Shown here: piece by piece, positions 16,381-24,030 of the stretch
How positions within the stretch are numbered: the stretch's first letter is position 1
Layout: each line of letters starts with the position of its first letter
Source: CAWGCA01 sp963820955
GTDB lineage: Bacteria > Pseudomonadota > Gammaproteobacteria > Chromatiales > Chromatiaceae
Direction of reading: 5' to 3'
Length of the DNA stretch: 37,467 nt
Assembly (NCBI GenBank): GCA_963820955.1
Contig: CAWGCA010000056.1
Location: 1 to 37,467 of the forward strand
Made by a program: the position numbers and the translations under genes
Notes under the pieces: generated by a model
Databases searched by the model: none
What the model was told of the DNA's origin: nothing
What the model saw: the letters and a program-made list of their open reading frames with translations, nothing else

Positions 16381-17180
16381 CCGTAACGGCCCTCGATGTA
16401 ATCGGCGGTTTCCTTTTCGGCCGGGGTCACGAACAGTTCTTCCGTCGCTCGGTGCTCCACTACCTTTCCCATTAGCATGAAGATGCACTCCTCACTGGCA
16501 CGGCGGGCCTGCGCCATGTTGTGGGTCACGATCAGAATGGTGTATTTTCCGGCTAGTTCCCAGATCAGTTCTTCTACTGCTGTAGTGCCCGCCGGGTCCA
16601 GGGCTGAGCAGGGCTCGTCCATCAGCAGGACTTGCGGCTGCACCGGTAGCAGGCGGGCGATGCAGAGCTTCTGCTGCTCCTCCAGGGAGAGTTCCGTCGC
16701 CCTTCGGTTGAGCCGGTCTTTTACTTTGTCCCAGAGCAATACCTGGCGAAGTACATCCTCGACGATTCCATCCTGTTCGCTGCGCGAGACACGCTTGCCG
16801 ATGGTGTGAATCTTATGCCCAAACAGGATATTTTCGCGGATGCTTGTGGGCAGTGGGTTGGGGCGTTGAAATACCATACCCACCTTTTTTCGCAACTGCA
16901 CCAGTTCCACGTCCTGGTCATAGATATTCTTGTCGAATACCTCGACAGTTCCGTCGATACGAACGTAGCCCAGCCGTTCGTTGATTCGGTTGACGCTGCG
17001 TAAAAAGGTCGACTTCCCGCAGCCGGAGGGACCGATCAGGGAGGTGATTATCCCCTTCTTGATACTTAGGTCGACCTCGAAAAGGGCCTGGAAGGTACCG
17101 TACCAGAGGTCCAGTTTACGGGTCCGGATGGCATGACCGCTTTCGGTCGTGGTTAGGCTTTCTGCAGTTGCGGCGCACAT
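16377..17180 (-). CDS. pstB: Phosphate ABC transporter ATPase PstB (copy 1), altered signature motif
   Basis: A 267-residue PstB with intact Walker A (GPSGCGKST), Q loop (VGMVFQRPNPLP), Walker B plus D loop (LLMDEPCSALDP) and H loop (IVTHNM). It ends TADYIEGRYG like other PstB proteins. The ABC signature, normally LSGGQQQRLCIARA, is LSLEEQQKLCIARL, so both Gly residues are lost. The partner gene at 17512-18327 has the reverse pattern, which suggests a heterodimer. I choose the ATG at 17180 because GGAG lies 6 bp before it; an ATG at 17195 has no RBS. It sits after the 120-bp repeats, about 330 bp from pstB2. Confidence 0.92.
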   Translation of the reverse strand: MCAATAESLTTTESGHAIRTRKLDLWYGTFQALFEVDLSIKKGIITSLIGPSGCGKSTFLRSVNRINERLGYVRIDGTVEVFDKNIYDQDVELVQLRKKVGMVFQRPNPLPTSIRENILFGHKIHTIGKRVSRSEQDGIVEDVLRQVLLWDKVKDRLNRRATELSLEEQQKLCIARLLPVQPQVLLMDEPCSALDPAGTTAVEELIWELAGKYTILIVTHNMAQARRASEECIFMLMGKVVEHRATEELFVTPAEKETADYIEGRYG

Positions 17181-17220
17181 CTTAGGCTCCAGCATTCAAT
17201 TAAAAAAATAGAGCAGTTCC

Positions 17221-17502
17221 CTGCCGGGCGTTCGAGACGCTGCGAAGGTCCACTGGACCTTCCTGGCTTCTCATGCATCCAGTATCTGATTGGATCCGAT
17301 CTTCTTCACATCCCTGTGGTGCCGATCCGGCCCGGCCTCCCTGCCGGGCGTTCGAGACGCTGCGAAGGTCCACTGGATCTTCCTGGCTTCTCATGCATCC
17401 AGTATCTGATTGGATCCGGTCTTCTTCACATCCCTGTGGTGCCGATCCGGCCCGGCCTCCCTGCCGGGCGTTCGAGACGCTGCGAAGGTCCACTGGACCT
17501 TC
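17221..17502. repeat. 120-bp tandem repeat, 2.35 copies, between the two pstB genes
   Basis: Units start at 17221, 17341 and 17461; the last stops after about 42 bp. Copies differ at only a few positions. Each unit starts CTGCCGGGCGTTCGAGACGC and includes a near-perfect palindrome, GAAGGTCCA-C-TGGACCTTC, that can form a hairpin. On the minus strand the repeat is an open frame of 40 residues per unit, because 120 is divisible by 3; I do not regard that frame as a gene. It may affect mRNA stability or relative expression of pstB1. Confidence 0.9.
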
Positions 17503-17511
17503 GGTCGTCTC

Positions 17512-18327
17512 TCACCCAAATCGGCCTTCGATATAATCGATGGTCTTCTGATTCTTTACATCGCCGGTGAACAGCGCTTCGGTATCACCCACTTCGATAC
17601 ACTCTCCGGCAAGGAAAAACGCAGTCCGGTTGGCCAGGCGGCGGGCCTGTTGCACCAAGTTAGTGACCAGCACGATGGTCATCTCATCTTTGAGTTCTTT
17701 CAATACGTCCTCAATACGCATGGTGGTGACAGGGTCGACCGCAATGGAAAACTCGTCGAGGATGAGAAGTTCCGGCTCCTGGGAGAGTGCCCTGGCGATG
17801 GTCAGTCGCTGTTGCTGGCCGCCGGACAGGAGGCTGCCCAATGAGTCCAGTCGGTCTTTCACCTCATCCCATAGGGCGGCGCGTTGCAGGCAGCGCTCGA
17901 CGATGATGTCGAGCTCTTGCTTTGAGTTGATTCCTCTAAGTCGAGGTGACAGGGCGACATTCTCGTAGATGGTGAGGGGCAGCCCTACCGGTAGCGGGAA
18001 TACAACGCCGATGCGGCTGCGCAGGGCATATAGATTGCGCAGATTGCGGGTGTTGAGACCATTGAACAGGACGTCTCCTTCGAACCGCATTTCAGTGTTG
18101 AAAGTGTCCATCCGATTCAGGACCTTGAGGAAGGAAGTCTTACCTGCGTTGGCCGGTCCGATAATGCCAAATATCTCGTTTGGCATTATGTCAAAACTGA
18201 CATCCCTCAGAACGCCGGTGTCGCCGTAACGTATAGATAGATGGGACACCTGTAATTTTGGCGTCACAGTGTCTTTTGTTACCTGGCCCTGATCCGGGGC
18301 TGGTGACTCTGAACTCACGGTTACCAT
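17512..18327 (-). CDS. pstB: Second PstB-like phosphate ABC transporter ATPase, lacking Q-loop Gln and H-loop His
   Basis: A 271-residue PstB paralogue in the same operon. It has Walker A GPANAGKT, a perfect signature (LLSGGQQQRLTIARALS), and Walker B LLILDEFSIAVDP with the catalytic Glu. The Q loop reads VVFPLPVGLP where PstB has VFQ, and the H loop reads VTNLVQQARR where PstB has VTH. The C-terminus TIDYIEGRFG is PstB-like. The pair with PstB1 could form one consensus ATP site (PstB1 Walker/Q/H with this LSGGQ) and one degenerate site. The start overlaps the pstA stop by 7 bp (ATGGTAA). Confidence 0.9.
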   Translation of the reverse strand: MVTVSSESPAPDQGQVTKDTVTPKLQVSHLSIRYGDTGVLRDVSFDIMPNEIFGIIGPANAGKTSFLKVLNRMDTFNTEMRFEGDVLFNGLNTRNLRNLYALRSRIGVVFPLPVGLPLTIYENVALSPRLRGINSKQELDIIVERCLQRAALWDEVKDRLDSLGSLLSGGQQQRLTIARALSQEPELLILDEFSIAVDPVTTMRIEDVLKELKDEMTIVLVTNLVQQARRLANRTAFFLAGECIEVGDTEALFTGDVKNQKTIDYIEGRFG

Positions 18328-19214
18328 TTTTTCTTGCCCCGAAGATACATGCGGAAGGCGATGGAGAGGCTGTTCATCAGCAGTACCATACCAATCAAGA
18401 CCAGCGCCACGCCGTAGGGCAGTGACTCTGGGACATGGGGCACCTGAGTGGACACGACAAACAGGTGCAGGGAAAGCGCCATGGTTTGATCGAAGACGCT
18501 CTGCGGCAGAAAGGGGAGGAAAAAGGCTGCCCCGGTGAACATGATCGGGGCGGTTTCACCGGTGGTTCTAGAGACCTCTAGGATAACGCCGGTGAGGATG
18601 CCGCTGACCGCATTGGGAAGCACCACCCGTCGAATGGCCTGCCAGCGGGTCGCACCCATGTTCCAGCAGGCCTCGCGGAACGCTAGTGGAACTGCCTGCA
18701 GGGATTCTCTGGTGGAGACGATAACCACCGGCAGGGTCATAATGGCCAATGTCAGGCTGGCGGCAAGTATGCTGGTGCCGAAACCGAAAAAGATAACAAA
18801 GGCACCAACACCAAACAGGGCATGGACGATGGAGGGCACACCGGCCAGATTGATAATGGCCAGGTTAATGGCCCTGGTAAACCAGTTGTTGCCTGCGTAT
18901 TCACTGAGATAAATGGCTGCCGCCACACCCAAGGGCACCGAAATCAGCAAGGCGACGGTTACCAGAAAGACGGTGCCGAGCAGCGCTGGGAAGATGCCTC
19001 CTGCGGTCATGCCGTCGGTGGGGTCGGTGAACAGAAAATCGATCGAGATGATGCTGCCGCCCTTGACTATCAAGGTGGCGAGAATGATCAGCACCGGCAG
19101 GATCAGGAGCAGGGTCATCAACATGAAAAGGGAGCGGAACAATGTCTGTGTCCGCTTGTTTTTCGCATTGAGCGGGGATTCCGCGAACATTTCCATTTGT
19201 GAGGTCTCGTTCAT
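18321..19214 (-). CDS. pstA: Phosphate ABC transporter permease PstA
   Basis: A 297-residue inner-membrane permease with six predicted transmembrane helices. The first is LFMLMTLLLILPVLIILATL after a cytoplasmic N-terminus of about 28 residues. The EAA loop that contacts PstB reads REACWNMGATRWQAIRRVVL followed by P. The motifs GGIFPALLGTVFLV, AGVPSIVHALFG and TTGETAPIMFTGAAF are PstA-specific. It forms the channel with PstC. The gene starts 10 bp after pstC and overlaps pstB2 at its end. Confidence 0.94.
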   Translation of the reverse strand: MNETSQMEMFAESPLNAKNKRTQTLFRSLFMLMTLLLILPVLIILATLIVKGGSIISIDFLFTDPTDGMTAGGIFPALLGTVFLVTVALLISVPLGVAAAIYLSEYAGNNWFTRAINLAIINLAGVPSIVHALFGVGAFVIFFGFGTSILAASLTLAIMTLPVVIVSTRESLQAVPLAFREACWNMGATRWQAIRRVVLPNAVSGILTGVILEVSRTTGETAPIMFTGAAFFLPFLPQSVFDQTMALSLHLFVVSTQVPHVPESLPYGVALVLIGMVLLMNSLSIAFRMYLRGKKKW

Positions 19215-19224
19215 TTGTGCTGAA

Positions 19225-20157
19225 TCACTGTTCGCGTATGCCGCGGACGATGAGATCGGCGGTTAGGTTGATGACAAAGGTGATCACGAACAGGAAGATT
19301 CCGATGGTGAACAGGGCTTGATAGTGGGGTGAGCCGACAGCGGTCTCTCCCAGTTCGGCAGCAATGGTGGCCGTAAGGGCTCGCACTGAGTCAAACACGC
19401 TTCCCGGGATGTTAATGGCATGGCCCGTGGCCATGAGTACTGCCATGGTCTCGCCGAAGCCGCGCCCGACACCGAGCAGTATCGCACCCAGCAGACCGTT
19501 TTTAGCCGCCGGCATTACGGTTTTGAAGATCACCTGCCAGCGGGTGGCCCCGAGGGCCTCCGCCGCTTCCCGGTAACGGTCCGGGACCGCTTTCAGGGCA
19601 TCTTCAGCGATCGATGTCATGATTGGTGCCGCCATCAGGCCGAGGATGATTCCGGCATTGAGTACGTTCAGCCCCACCGGCACATCGAACAGTTCGATGA
19701 TCAGCGGGTTCATGATAGAGAGTCCGATAAACCCCCAGACCACTGAGGGGATCGCGGCCAGCAGTTCGACCAGTACCTTCAGAGACTCGCGTCGCTTGCC
19801 GGTGGCGAATTCACCAATGTATATCGCGGCTCCGAGGGAGAAAGGGATAGCGACCAGCATGGCCAGGCCGGTGACGCTGGCGGTACCCGCGATCAGTGCC
19901 AGGATACCATAGGTCGGTTCATCGTCGTCGGTGGGTTCCCACCAGGGAGAAAGAAAGAATTCAGCAAAGTCGAAATCGTTAGTGAGAAAGCCGAAGCCTT
20001 CGATCGTGATAAAGACGAAGATGCTGATGACGAAGATGATGGCCGAAACGCCGCCCAGAAAAACCAGGAACTGGACTCCTTTATCGATGTACCAGTCGCG
20101 GTTCCGCTGATCGAATGACACTGTCTGTGCGGATACGGGGGGGTGCTCTACGGCCAT
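19225..20157 (-). CDS. pstC: Phosphate ABC transporter permease PstC
   Basis: A 310-residue permease with six transmembrane segments, the first being FLVFLGGVSAIIFVISIFVF. The periplasmic loop contains FFLSPWWEPTDDDEPTYG, the EAA loop reads YREAAEALGATRWQVIFKTV, and GRGFGETMAVLMATG is typical of PstC. Partner of PstA. The start follows the phoU stop with one base between (TGAAATG), so the genes are translationally coupled. Confidence 0.94.
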   Translation of the reverse strand: MAVEHPPVSAQTVSFDQRNRDWYIDKGVQFLVFLGGVSAIIFVISIFVFITIEGFGFLTNDFDFAEFFLSPWWEPTDDDEPTYGILALIAGTASVTGLAMLVAIPFSLGAAIYIGEFATGKRRESLKVLVELLAAIPSVVWGFIGLSIMNPLIIELFDVPVGLNVLNAGIILGLMAAPIMTSIAEDALKAVPDRYREAAEALGATRWQVIFKTVMPAAKNGLLGAILLGVGRGFGETMAVLMATGHAINIPGSVFDSVRALTATIAAELGETAVGSPHYQALFTIGIFLFVITFVINLTADLIVRGIREQ

Positions 20158-20158
20158 T

Positions 20159-21235
20159 TCAGGATGCCCCCTCGCCGCGGAGTAGTTCCATCAGATCCTT
20201 GACCCGCAGGGCGATTTCCCGATAGAGGTCATCCATGTCCTGGCTCCCCTCTCCCTCACTGGCATTCTCGTCCAGATTCCATTCGACGGCGGTGGTGTGG
20301 AAGGGGATATTCGGGATATAGCTCTCGACCGCTCCGTGCAAGCTGACGATGATGTATTGCTCGGCAAGTTCCTGCTGGGTCAGTTTCTCGATGGCGGTGG
20401 TTTCACCCGAAATCTTAATCCCGCGTTTGTCCAGGAAGTCAGTCAGCTGTTCGTCGATTGCCCTGGCAGGAGTCCGGCCTGCACTGCGGTAAAGGCCGCT
20501 CTCAGGGAAATTCACCCGCGCTACAGCCTCTGCCATCTGGCTGAGTAGACCGTTGTCCTCATCGATAAACAGGACTTTGTAGACTTTCGCCTGCTTCTGC
20601 TGGCCGGTGGCTGCAAACACCGTCTCTTCGCACAGATTTTTGGCCTGGTCCGCTACTCGTTTGAGTTGAGTGAAGACCACAAAAATCGCGAGGGTGTCTT
20701 TGATTTTTTCATGCTGATCAGATGACATCATTTCGCCATAGAGGGCATCCAGGCTGCCCTCCATCTGTTCGATCAGCGGCATAGTGCTGCGGGCCATTTC
20801 GGCGTTGAGTTCGTTGAAGGCCTTACAGGCCTGGGTCAACGTCAGCAGTGTCTCGCCGGCCATGCGCTCCAGCTCCCGGGAGATAACTCCAGTAGGCGGC
20901 GCGGACAGTTGCACGCTCTCTCTGGCGATGGTGACGGCATAATCGCCAATACGCTCCAGTTCGATGTTCACCCTAATCACCGCCGACAGCAGCCGCAAGT
21001 GCCCCGCGCTGGGGAGGTGTACCGCGATGAAGCTGTGACACAGGCGATCGATCTGCCGCATGTATCGGTTGACCGGGTGGTCATTTAATATCGTTGTGTA
21101 AGCCAGTCGCCGGTCGCCCGTTTGCAGCGCGTGTATCGAGTCTCGGACGGCCTTGACGACTAGGTTCGCCTGCTCCGCCACTCGACCGCGGATCTTGCTG
21201 AGGTCGTTTTCCAGGCGTTGTTCAAGATGGGACAT
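20159..21235 (-). CDS. phoU: PhoU fused to a catalytically dead LMW-PTP/ArsC-like domain
   Basis: The 358-residue product has two parts. Residues 1 to about 215 are PhoU, two three-helix bundles with the metal-binding patterns ELERIGDYAVTIA and LKRVADQAKNLCEE. PhoU connects PstB with PhoR and keeps the regulon off in high phosphate. Residues about 218-325 resemble low-molecular-weight protein tyrosine phosphatase/arsenate reductase: KVLFIDEDNGLLSQMAEA, then SAGRTPARAIDE and VEWNLDE. The P loop should read C-T-G-N-x-C-R-S; here it is D-E-D-N-G-L-L-S, so the nucleophilic Cys and the Arg are gone. The domain probably binds a ligand or partner rather than catalysing. Usual PhoU length is about 235. 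It lies between pstS and pstC instead of last in the operon. Confidence 0.88.
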   Translation of the reverse strand: MSHLEQRLENDLSKIRGRVAEQANLVVKAVRDSIHALQTGDRRLAYTTILNDHPVNRYMRQIDRLCHSFIAVHLPSAGHLRLLSAVIRVNIELERIGDYAVTIARESVQLSAPPTGVISRELERMAGETLLTLTQACKAFNELNAEMARSTMPLIEQMEGSLDALYGEMMSSDQHEKIKDTLAIFVVFTQLKRVADQAKNLCEETVFAATGQQKQAKVYKVLFIDEDNGLLSQMAEAVARVNFPESGLYRSAGRTPARAIDEQLTDFLDKRGIKISGETTAIEKLTQQELAEQYIIVSLHGAVESYIPNIPFHTTAVEWNLDENASEGEGSQDMDDLYREIALRVKDLMELLRGEGAS

Positions 21236-21290
21236 AGGGACCTCGGCTTTTATAGCTATCTGGAAATCCGTTTTCGGTGAAGGGGATTGA

Positions 21291-21322
21291 GGTCTGCGGC
21301 CAGCTCTGTCCGACCGCAGACC
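21291..21322 (-). promoter_or_regulatory. Hairpin between pstS and phoU
   Basis: A perfect 9-bp stem, GGTCTGCGG (21291-21299) with CCGCAGACC (21314-21322), and a 14-nt loop. No T-run follows on the minus strand, so it is more likely an mRNA stabiliser or partial attenuator that raises PstS over the downstream proteins than a full terminator. Confidence 0.55.
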
Positions 21323-21337
21323 GAACTGCTGTGGATG

Positions 21338-22243
21338 CTACTTGCAGCTGACGTCATGCGCGGGGGCGTATCCTTTCTTCACCAGAATGCACTGGCCTGT
21401 ATCACTCAAAATCCAGTCCATATAGGCCTTGATGTCACCCTGAGGCTCGCCGTTGGTGTACATGAACAGAGGGCGGGCGATCGGGTAGCTGCGATCGCTG
21501 GCAGTCTTGACGCTGGGATCGACACAGCTGCCGCCGGCCTCGGTCGAAATACAGACCATTTTGACGTGATCGGTGGCATAGGCCAGGCCGCTGTAGCCGA
21601 TGGCGCAGGGGGTCTTCTCTACCAGATCGACCACATCTTTCGAGCCGTGCATGTCTAGGGTGCCCTGGCGAAAGCTGCCTTTGTCGATCAAGCCCTTATC
21701 GGCTGCCTGCTTCAGTACCGCCTCCTTGAAATAGGCGTAGGTGCCGGAGTTGTTCTGGCGACTGACCACCACGATCTTGTCGCTGTCGCAGCCAGGTACC
21801 TTGAGATCCAGGTCAGACCACTTGGTGGCCTTGCCGCCGCGGCCGAAGATCGCGGCCAGCTGGTCCAGACTGAGGGTATTGGCCGGATTGTCTTGATGCA
21901 GGAAGACCGCAAGGGCGTCGTATCCCACAATGTGCTCTTTTGGATCCTGGCCTTCGCTCTGGGCCTTTTTGATCTCCTTATCCTTCATTTTCCGGCTGGC
22001 GTTGGCGATGTCCACCGTACCGTTGATCATGGCCGCAATGCCGGTGCCCGAACCGCCACCAGAGACTGCAATGGCGACTTCTGGATTGACTTCGCGATAG
22101 TGCTCAGCCCAGGCCTGAGCCACGTTTACCAGAGTGTCCGAGCCCTTATTTTGTATGACAGTCCGGTCGGCGGCTTGGGCAGTCATGCCGGTGATCAAGA
22201 CGATGGCCGCAACAGCGGCCTTGATTGTGGGCTGAATTTCCAT
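21338..22243 (-). CDS. pstS: Periplasmic phosphate-binding protein PstS
   Basis: A 301-residue substrate-binding protein with a Sec signal peptide (AAVAAIVLITGMTAQA, cleaved before ADRTV). Phosphate-binding motifs are visible: NKGSDTLVNVAQAWAE, AVSGGGSGTGIAAMINGTVD, SRQNNSGTYAYFKEAVL. This type, with SGTYAYFKE and Cys pairs near the C-terminus (CISTEAGGSC; CILVKK...VSCK), is found in many proteobacteria and differs somewhat from E. coli PstS. It delivers phosphate to PstCAB. GGAGGAAAT a few bp before the ATG is a strong RBS. Two Pho half-sites and an extra one lie upstream. Confidence 0.94.
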   Translation of the reverse strand: MEIQPTIKAAVAAIVLITGMTAQAADRTVIQNKGSDTLVNVAQAWAEHYREVNPEVAIAVSGGGSGTGIAAMINGTVDIANASRKMKDKEIKKAQSEGQDPKEHIVGYDALAVFLHQDNPANTLSLDQLAAIFGRGGKATKWSDLDLKVPGCDSDKIVVVSRQNNSGTYAYFKEAVLKQAADKGLIDKGSFRQGTLDMHGSKDVVDLVEKTPCAIGYSGLAYATDHVKMVCISTEAGGSCVDPSVKTASDRSYPIARPLFMYTNGEPQGDIKAYMDWILSDTGQCILVKKGYAPAHDVSCK

Positions 22244-22297
22244 GTATTTCCTCCAAGATTTTTCTAGGGGTTGTATTTTTGGCTAAGTCTGGAATTT

Positions 22298-22336
22298 GTT
22301 ACAGAATTTTGACAGCATACCCTTAGATTATTACAG
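22298..22336 (-). promoter_or_regulatory. Pho box array upstream of pstS
   Basis: On the minus strand CTGTCAAAATTCTGTAAC (22315-22298) is a good Pho box with the two 7-mers 11 bp apart. A third half-site, CTGTAAT, lies 21 bp further upstream (22336-22330), about two repeat units away. PhoB should activate the whole pstS-pstB1 unit from here. I do not see a clear -10. Confidence 0.82.
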
Positions 22337-22542
22337 ATTTATTACTAAAGCCGGTTTATTTCAAATACACTTGGTCAATAGTGGCGTTAAACGACTGGCC
22401 GGGAATCCCTAAATTTCTTGGCGCTAGCCAGAGGTGGGGGTTATTGGGGAAAAACCCTGATCGGCTGGGAGTCCGTTTTTTTGCTACAATGCGGAAGTTT
22501 AATCACATTTAGAACAATAATTTAGATTATCGCTGGGACCTG
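22337..22542 (+). promoter_or_regulatory. Intergenic region with a possible extended -10 promoter for the CNNM genes
   Basis: TGCTACAAT at 22482-22490 is a TGn-type extended -10 about 50 bp before the ATG at 22543; no good -35 is seen. The rest of the gap is unremarkable AT-rich sequence. Confidence 0.35.
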
Positions 22543-24030
22543 ATGGAAGAATTGAGGGCATTCTACGAGGGGCTGGCTCTCGGTTCTATCGACTGGGAAC
22601 TGACCATTCGCATCATTATCCAGGTGGTGCTGCTGGCCTCTTCGGCTGTTTTTTCCGGTTCAGAGACGGCCCTTTTCTCCCTCAGCCGCATCGATCTCCA
22701 GAAGTTGAGGCAGAGCAGGGACAAGCAGTCGGAAAGCATCCATGCCATGCTGGACGAGCCCAGGCGACTGATTATTTCCATCCTTTGCGGCAACGAACTG
22801 GTAAATATTGCCTCCTCCGCCAATATGGCGGCCATCCTGCTGACGATGTTTGGAGCGGAGGATGTAGGCTGGATCAATATCGTCATCATGGTGCCCTTGC
22901 TGCTGCTCATTGGTGAGGTGACGCCGAAGACTATTGCCGTCAGCCTGCCGATCAAGTTCACCACGGGGGTGACTGCTCGTTTTCTTCCACGCTGGATAAT
23001 GTTTATCACGCCGCTGCGCGAGGCGGTGCGTCTGGTTGCGGACCGCATCACGACTTTCCTGGTCGGGGATGAGGTAGATCGGGAGAATATACTGCAACCG
23101 GACGAATTGCGGACGCTGCTGGAGGAGGGCGAAGAGACCGGCATTATCGACGCTACGGAGCGCGTGTTGATCGATAATGTGCTGGAGGCGTCGGAAACCG
23201 ATATTTCGCGCATCATGACGCCGGGGCCGCGCATCCTCTTTCTGGATGCTGGCCTGCCGGTTCCCGAGATCATCGAAAAGTTCCGTGCCTATCGCCATCC
23301 CAGAATTCCGATCTACCAGGGACATTGGGACAATGTCATTGGTTTCCTCCATTCGGAGGACATCCTGAAACTGATCAGTGGCGGCGTTGACCTCTCTTCG
23401 ATAGCGCTCGATAAGATCCTGAAACCGGCCCATTTCGTCCCGCCAACCAAGAAGGTGGACGAGATGTTCGACTATTTTCAGCACCACAATACCCGGGTGG
23501 CCATCATCCTCGGCGAGTATGGTGAGGTCCTCGGTATCGTCACTATGAAAGATGTGCTGACCTTCATTTTTGGCGAGATCTCCGGAAAAATGGAGGGTCA
23601 GGAATACTACCTGGAGAAGGACGAAAACAGCTATGTCGTGCCTGGCGACATGCGCCTTACCGACTTCTATAACCTGACCAATTTCGACATCGAAGATCCG
23701 GTAATGGCCACGATTGGCGGGGTTGCCTTTCGTCTGTTCGACCGGTTACCGGCAGTGGATGATAAGGTGGTGCATGAGGGGCATGAATTTACTGCCTTGG
23801 AGGTGAAGGGGCTCCGCATCAGTCAGGTTCAGGTGAGAAGGCTTTCGGTAGACAGCGAGGGGAAGCAGGAAGCCGAGACCGATGTTGATCAGCCGGTGGC
23901 GGAGCATGATGAGGAAGTTCGAAAACCTCAGCAGGCTGATAGCAAACAGGAGATCAAGGACGAAATCGAAGGGGATGAGGTAGAAGCGCAGGTGAAGCCG
24001 GAGGAGAAAGGGAATGGAATGGGTAATTGA
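22543..24030 (+). CDS. CNNM/CBS/CorC-domain membrane protein (hemolysin C / CorC family), first of two
   Basis: A 495-residue protein. The N-terminal CNNM (DUF21) membrane domain, residues about 20-195, contains the conserved SSAVFSGSETALFSLSR and LLIGEVTPKTIAV. A pair of CBS domains follows (DISRIMTPGPRILFLDAGLP to about residue 325), then a CorC_HlyC domain (VPGDMRLTDFYNLTNFDIED). The last 55 residues are a very acidic, Lys/Glu-rich tail not usual in the family. CNNM proteins are linked to Mg2+/Co2+ transport or efflux; the substrate here is unknown. It overlaps the next gene by 17 bp, so the two are coupled and may form a heteromer. Confidence 0.9.
   Translation: MEELRAFYEGLALGSIDWELTIRIIIQVVLLASSAVFSGSETALFSLSRIDLQKLRQSRDKQSESIHAMLDEPRRLIISILCGNELVNIASSANMAAILLTMFGAEDVGWINIVIMVPLLLLIGEVTPKTIAVSLPIKFTTGVTARFLPRWIMFITPLREAVRLVADRITTFLVGDEVDRENILQPDELRTLLEEGEETGIIDATERVLIDNVLEASETDISRIMTPGPRILFLDAGLPVPEIIEKFRAYRHPRIPIYQGHWDNVIGFLHSEDILKLISGGVDLSSIALDKILKPAHFVPPTKKVDEMFDYFQHHNTRVAIILGEYGEVLGIVTMKDVLTFIFGEISGKMEGQEYYLEKDENSYVVPGDMRLTDFYNLTNFDIEDPVMATIGGVAFRLFDRLPAVDDKVVHEGHEFTALEVKGLRISQVQVRRLSVDSEGKQEAETDVDQPVAEHDEEVRKPQQADSKQEIKDEIEGDEVEAQVKPEEKGNGMGN

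Noticed and set aside
17200..17493. A 97-residue repetitive minus-strand protein in the pstB spacer
   Set aside because: It is the translation of the 120-bp tandem repeat, has no RBS or similarity to a real protein, and is better explained as a non-coding repeat.
17221..17502. CRISPR-like array
   Set aside because: Units are contiguous 120-bp tandem copies without unique spacers; the same applies to the 279-bp array at 30560-33694.
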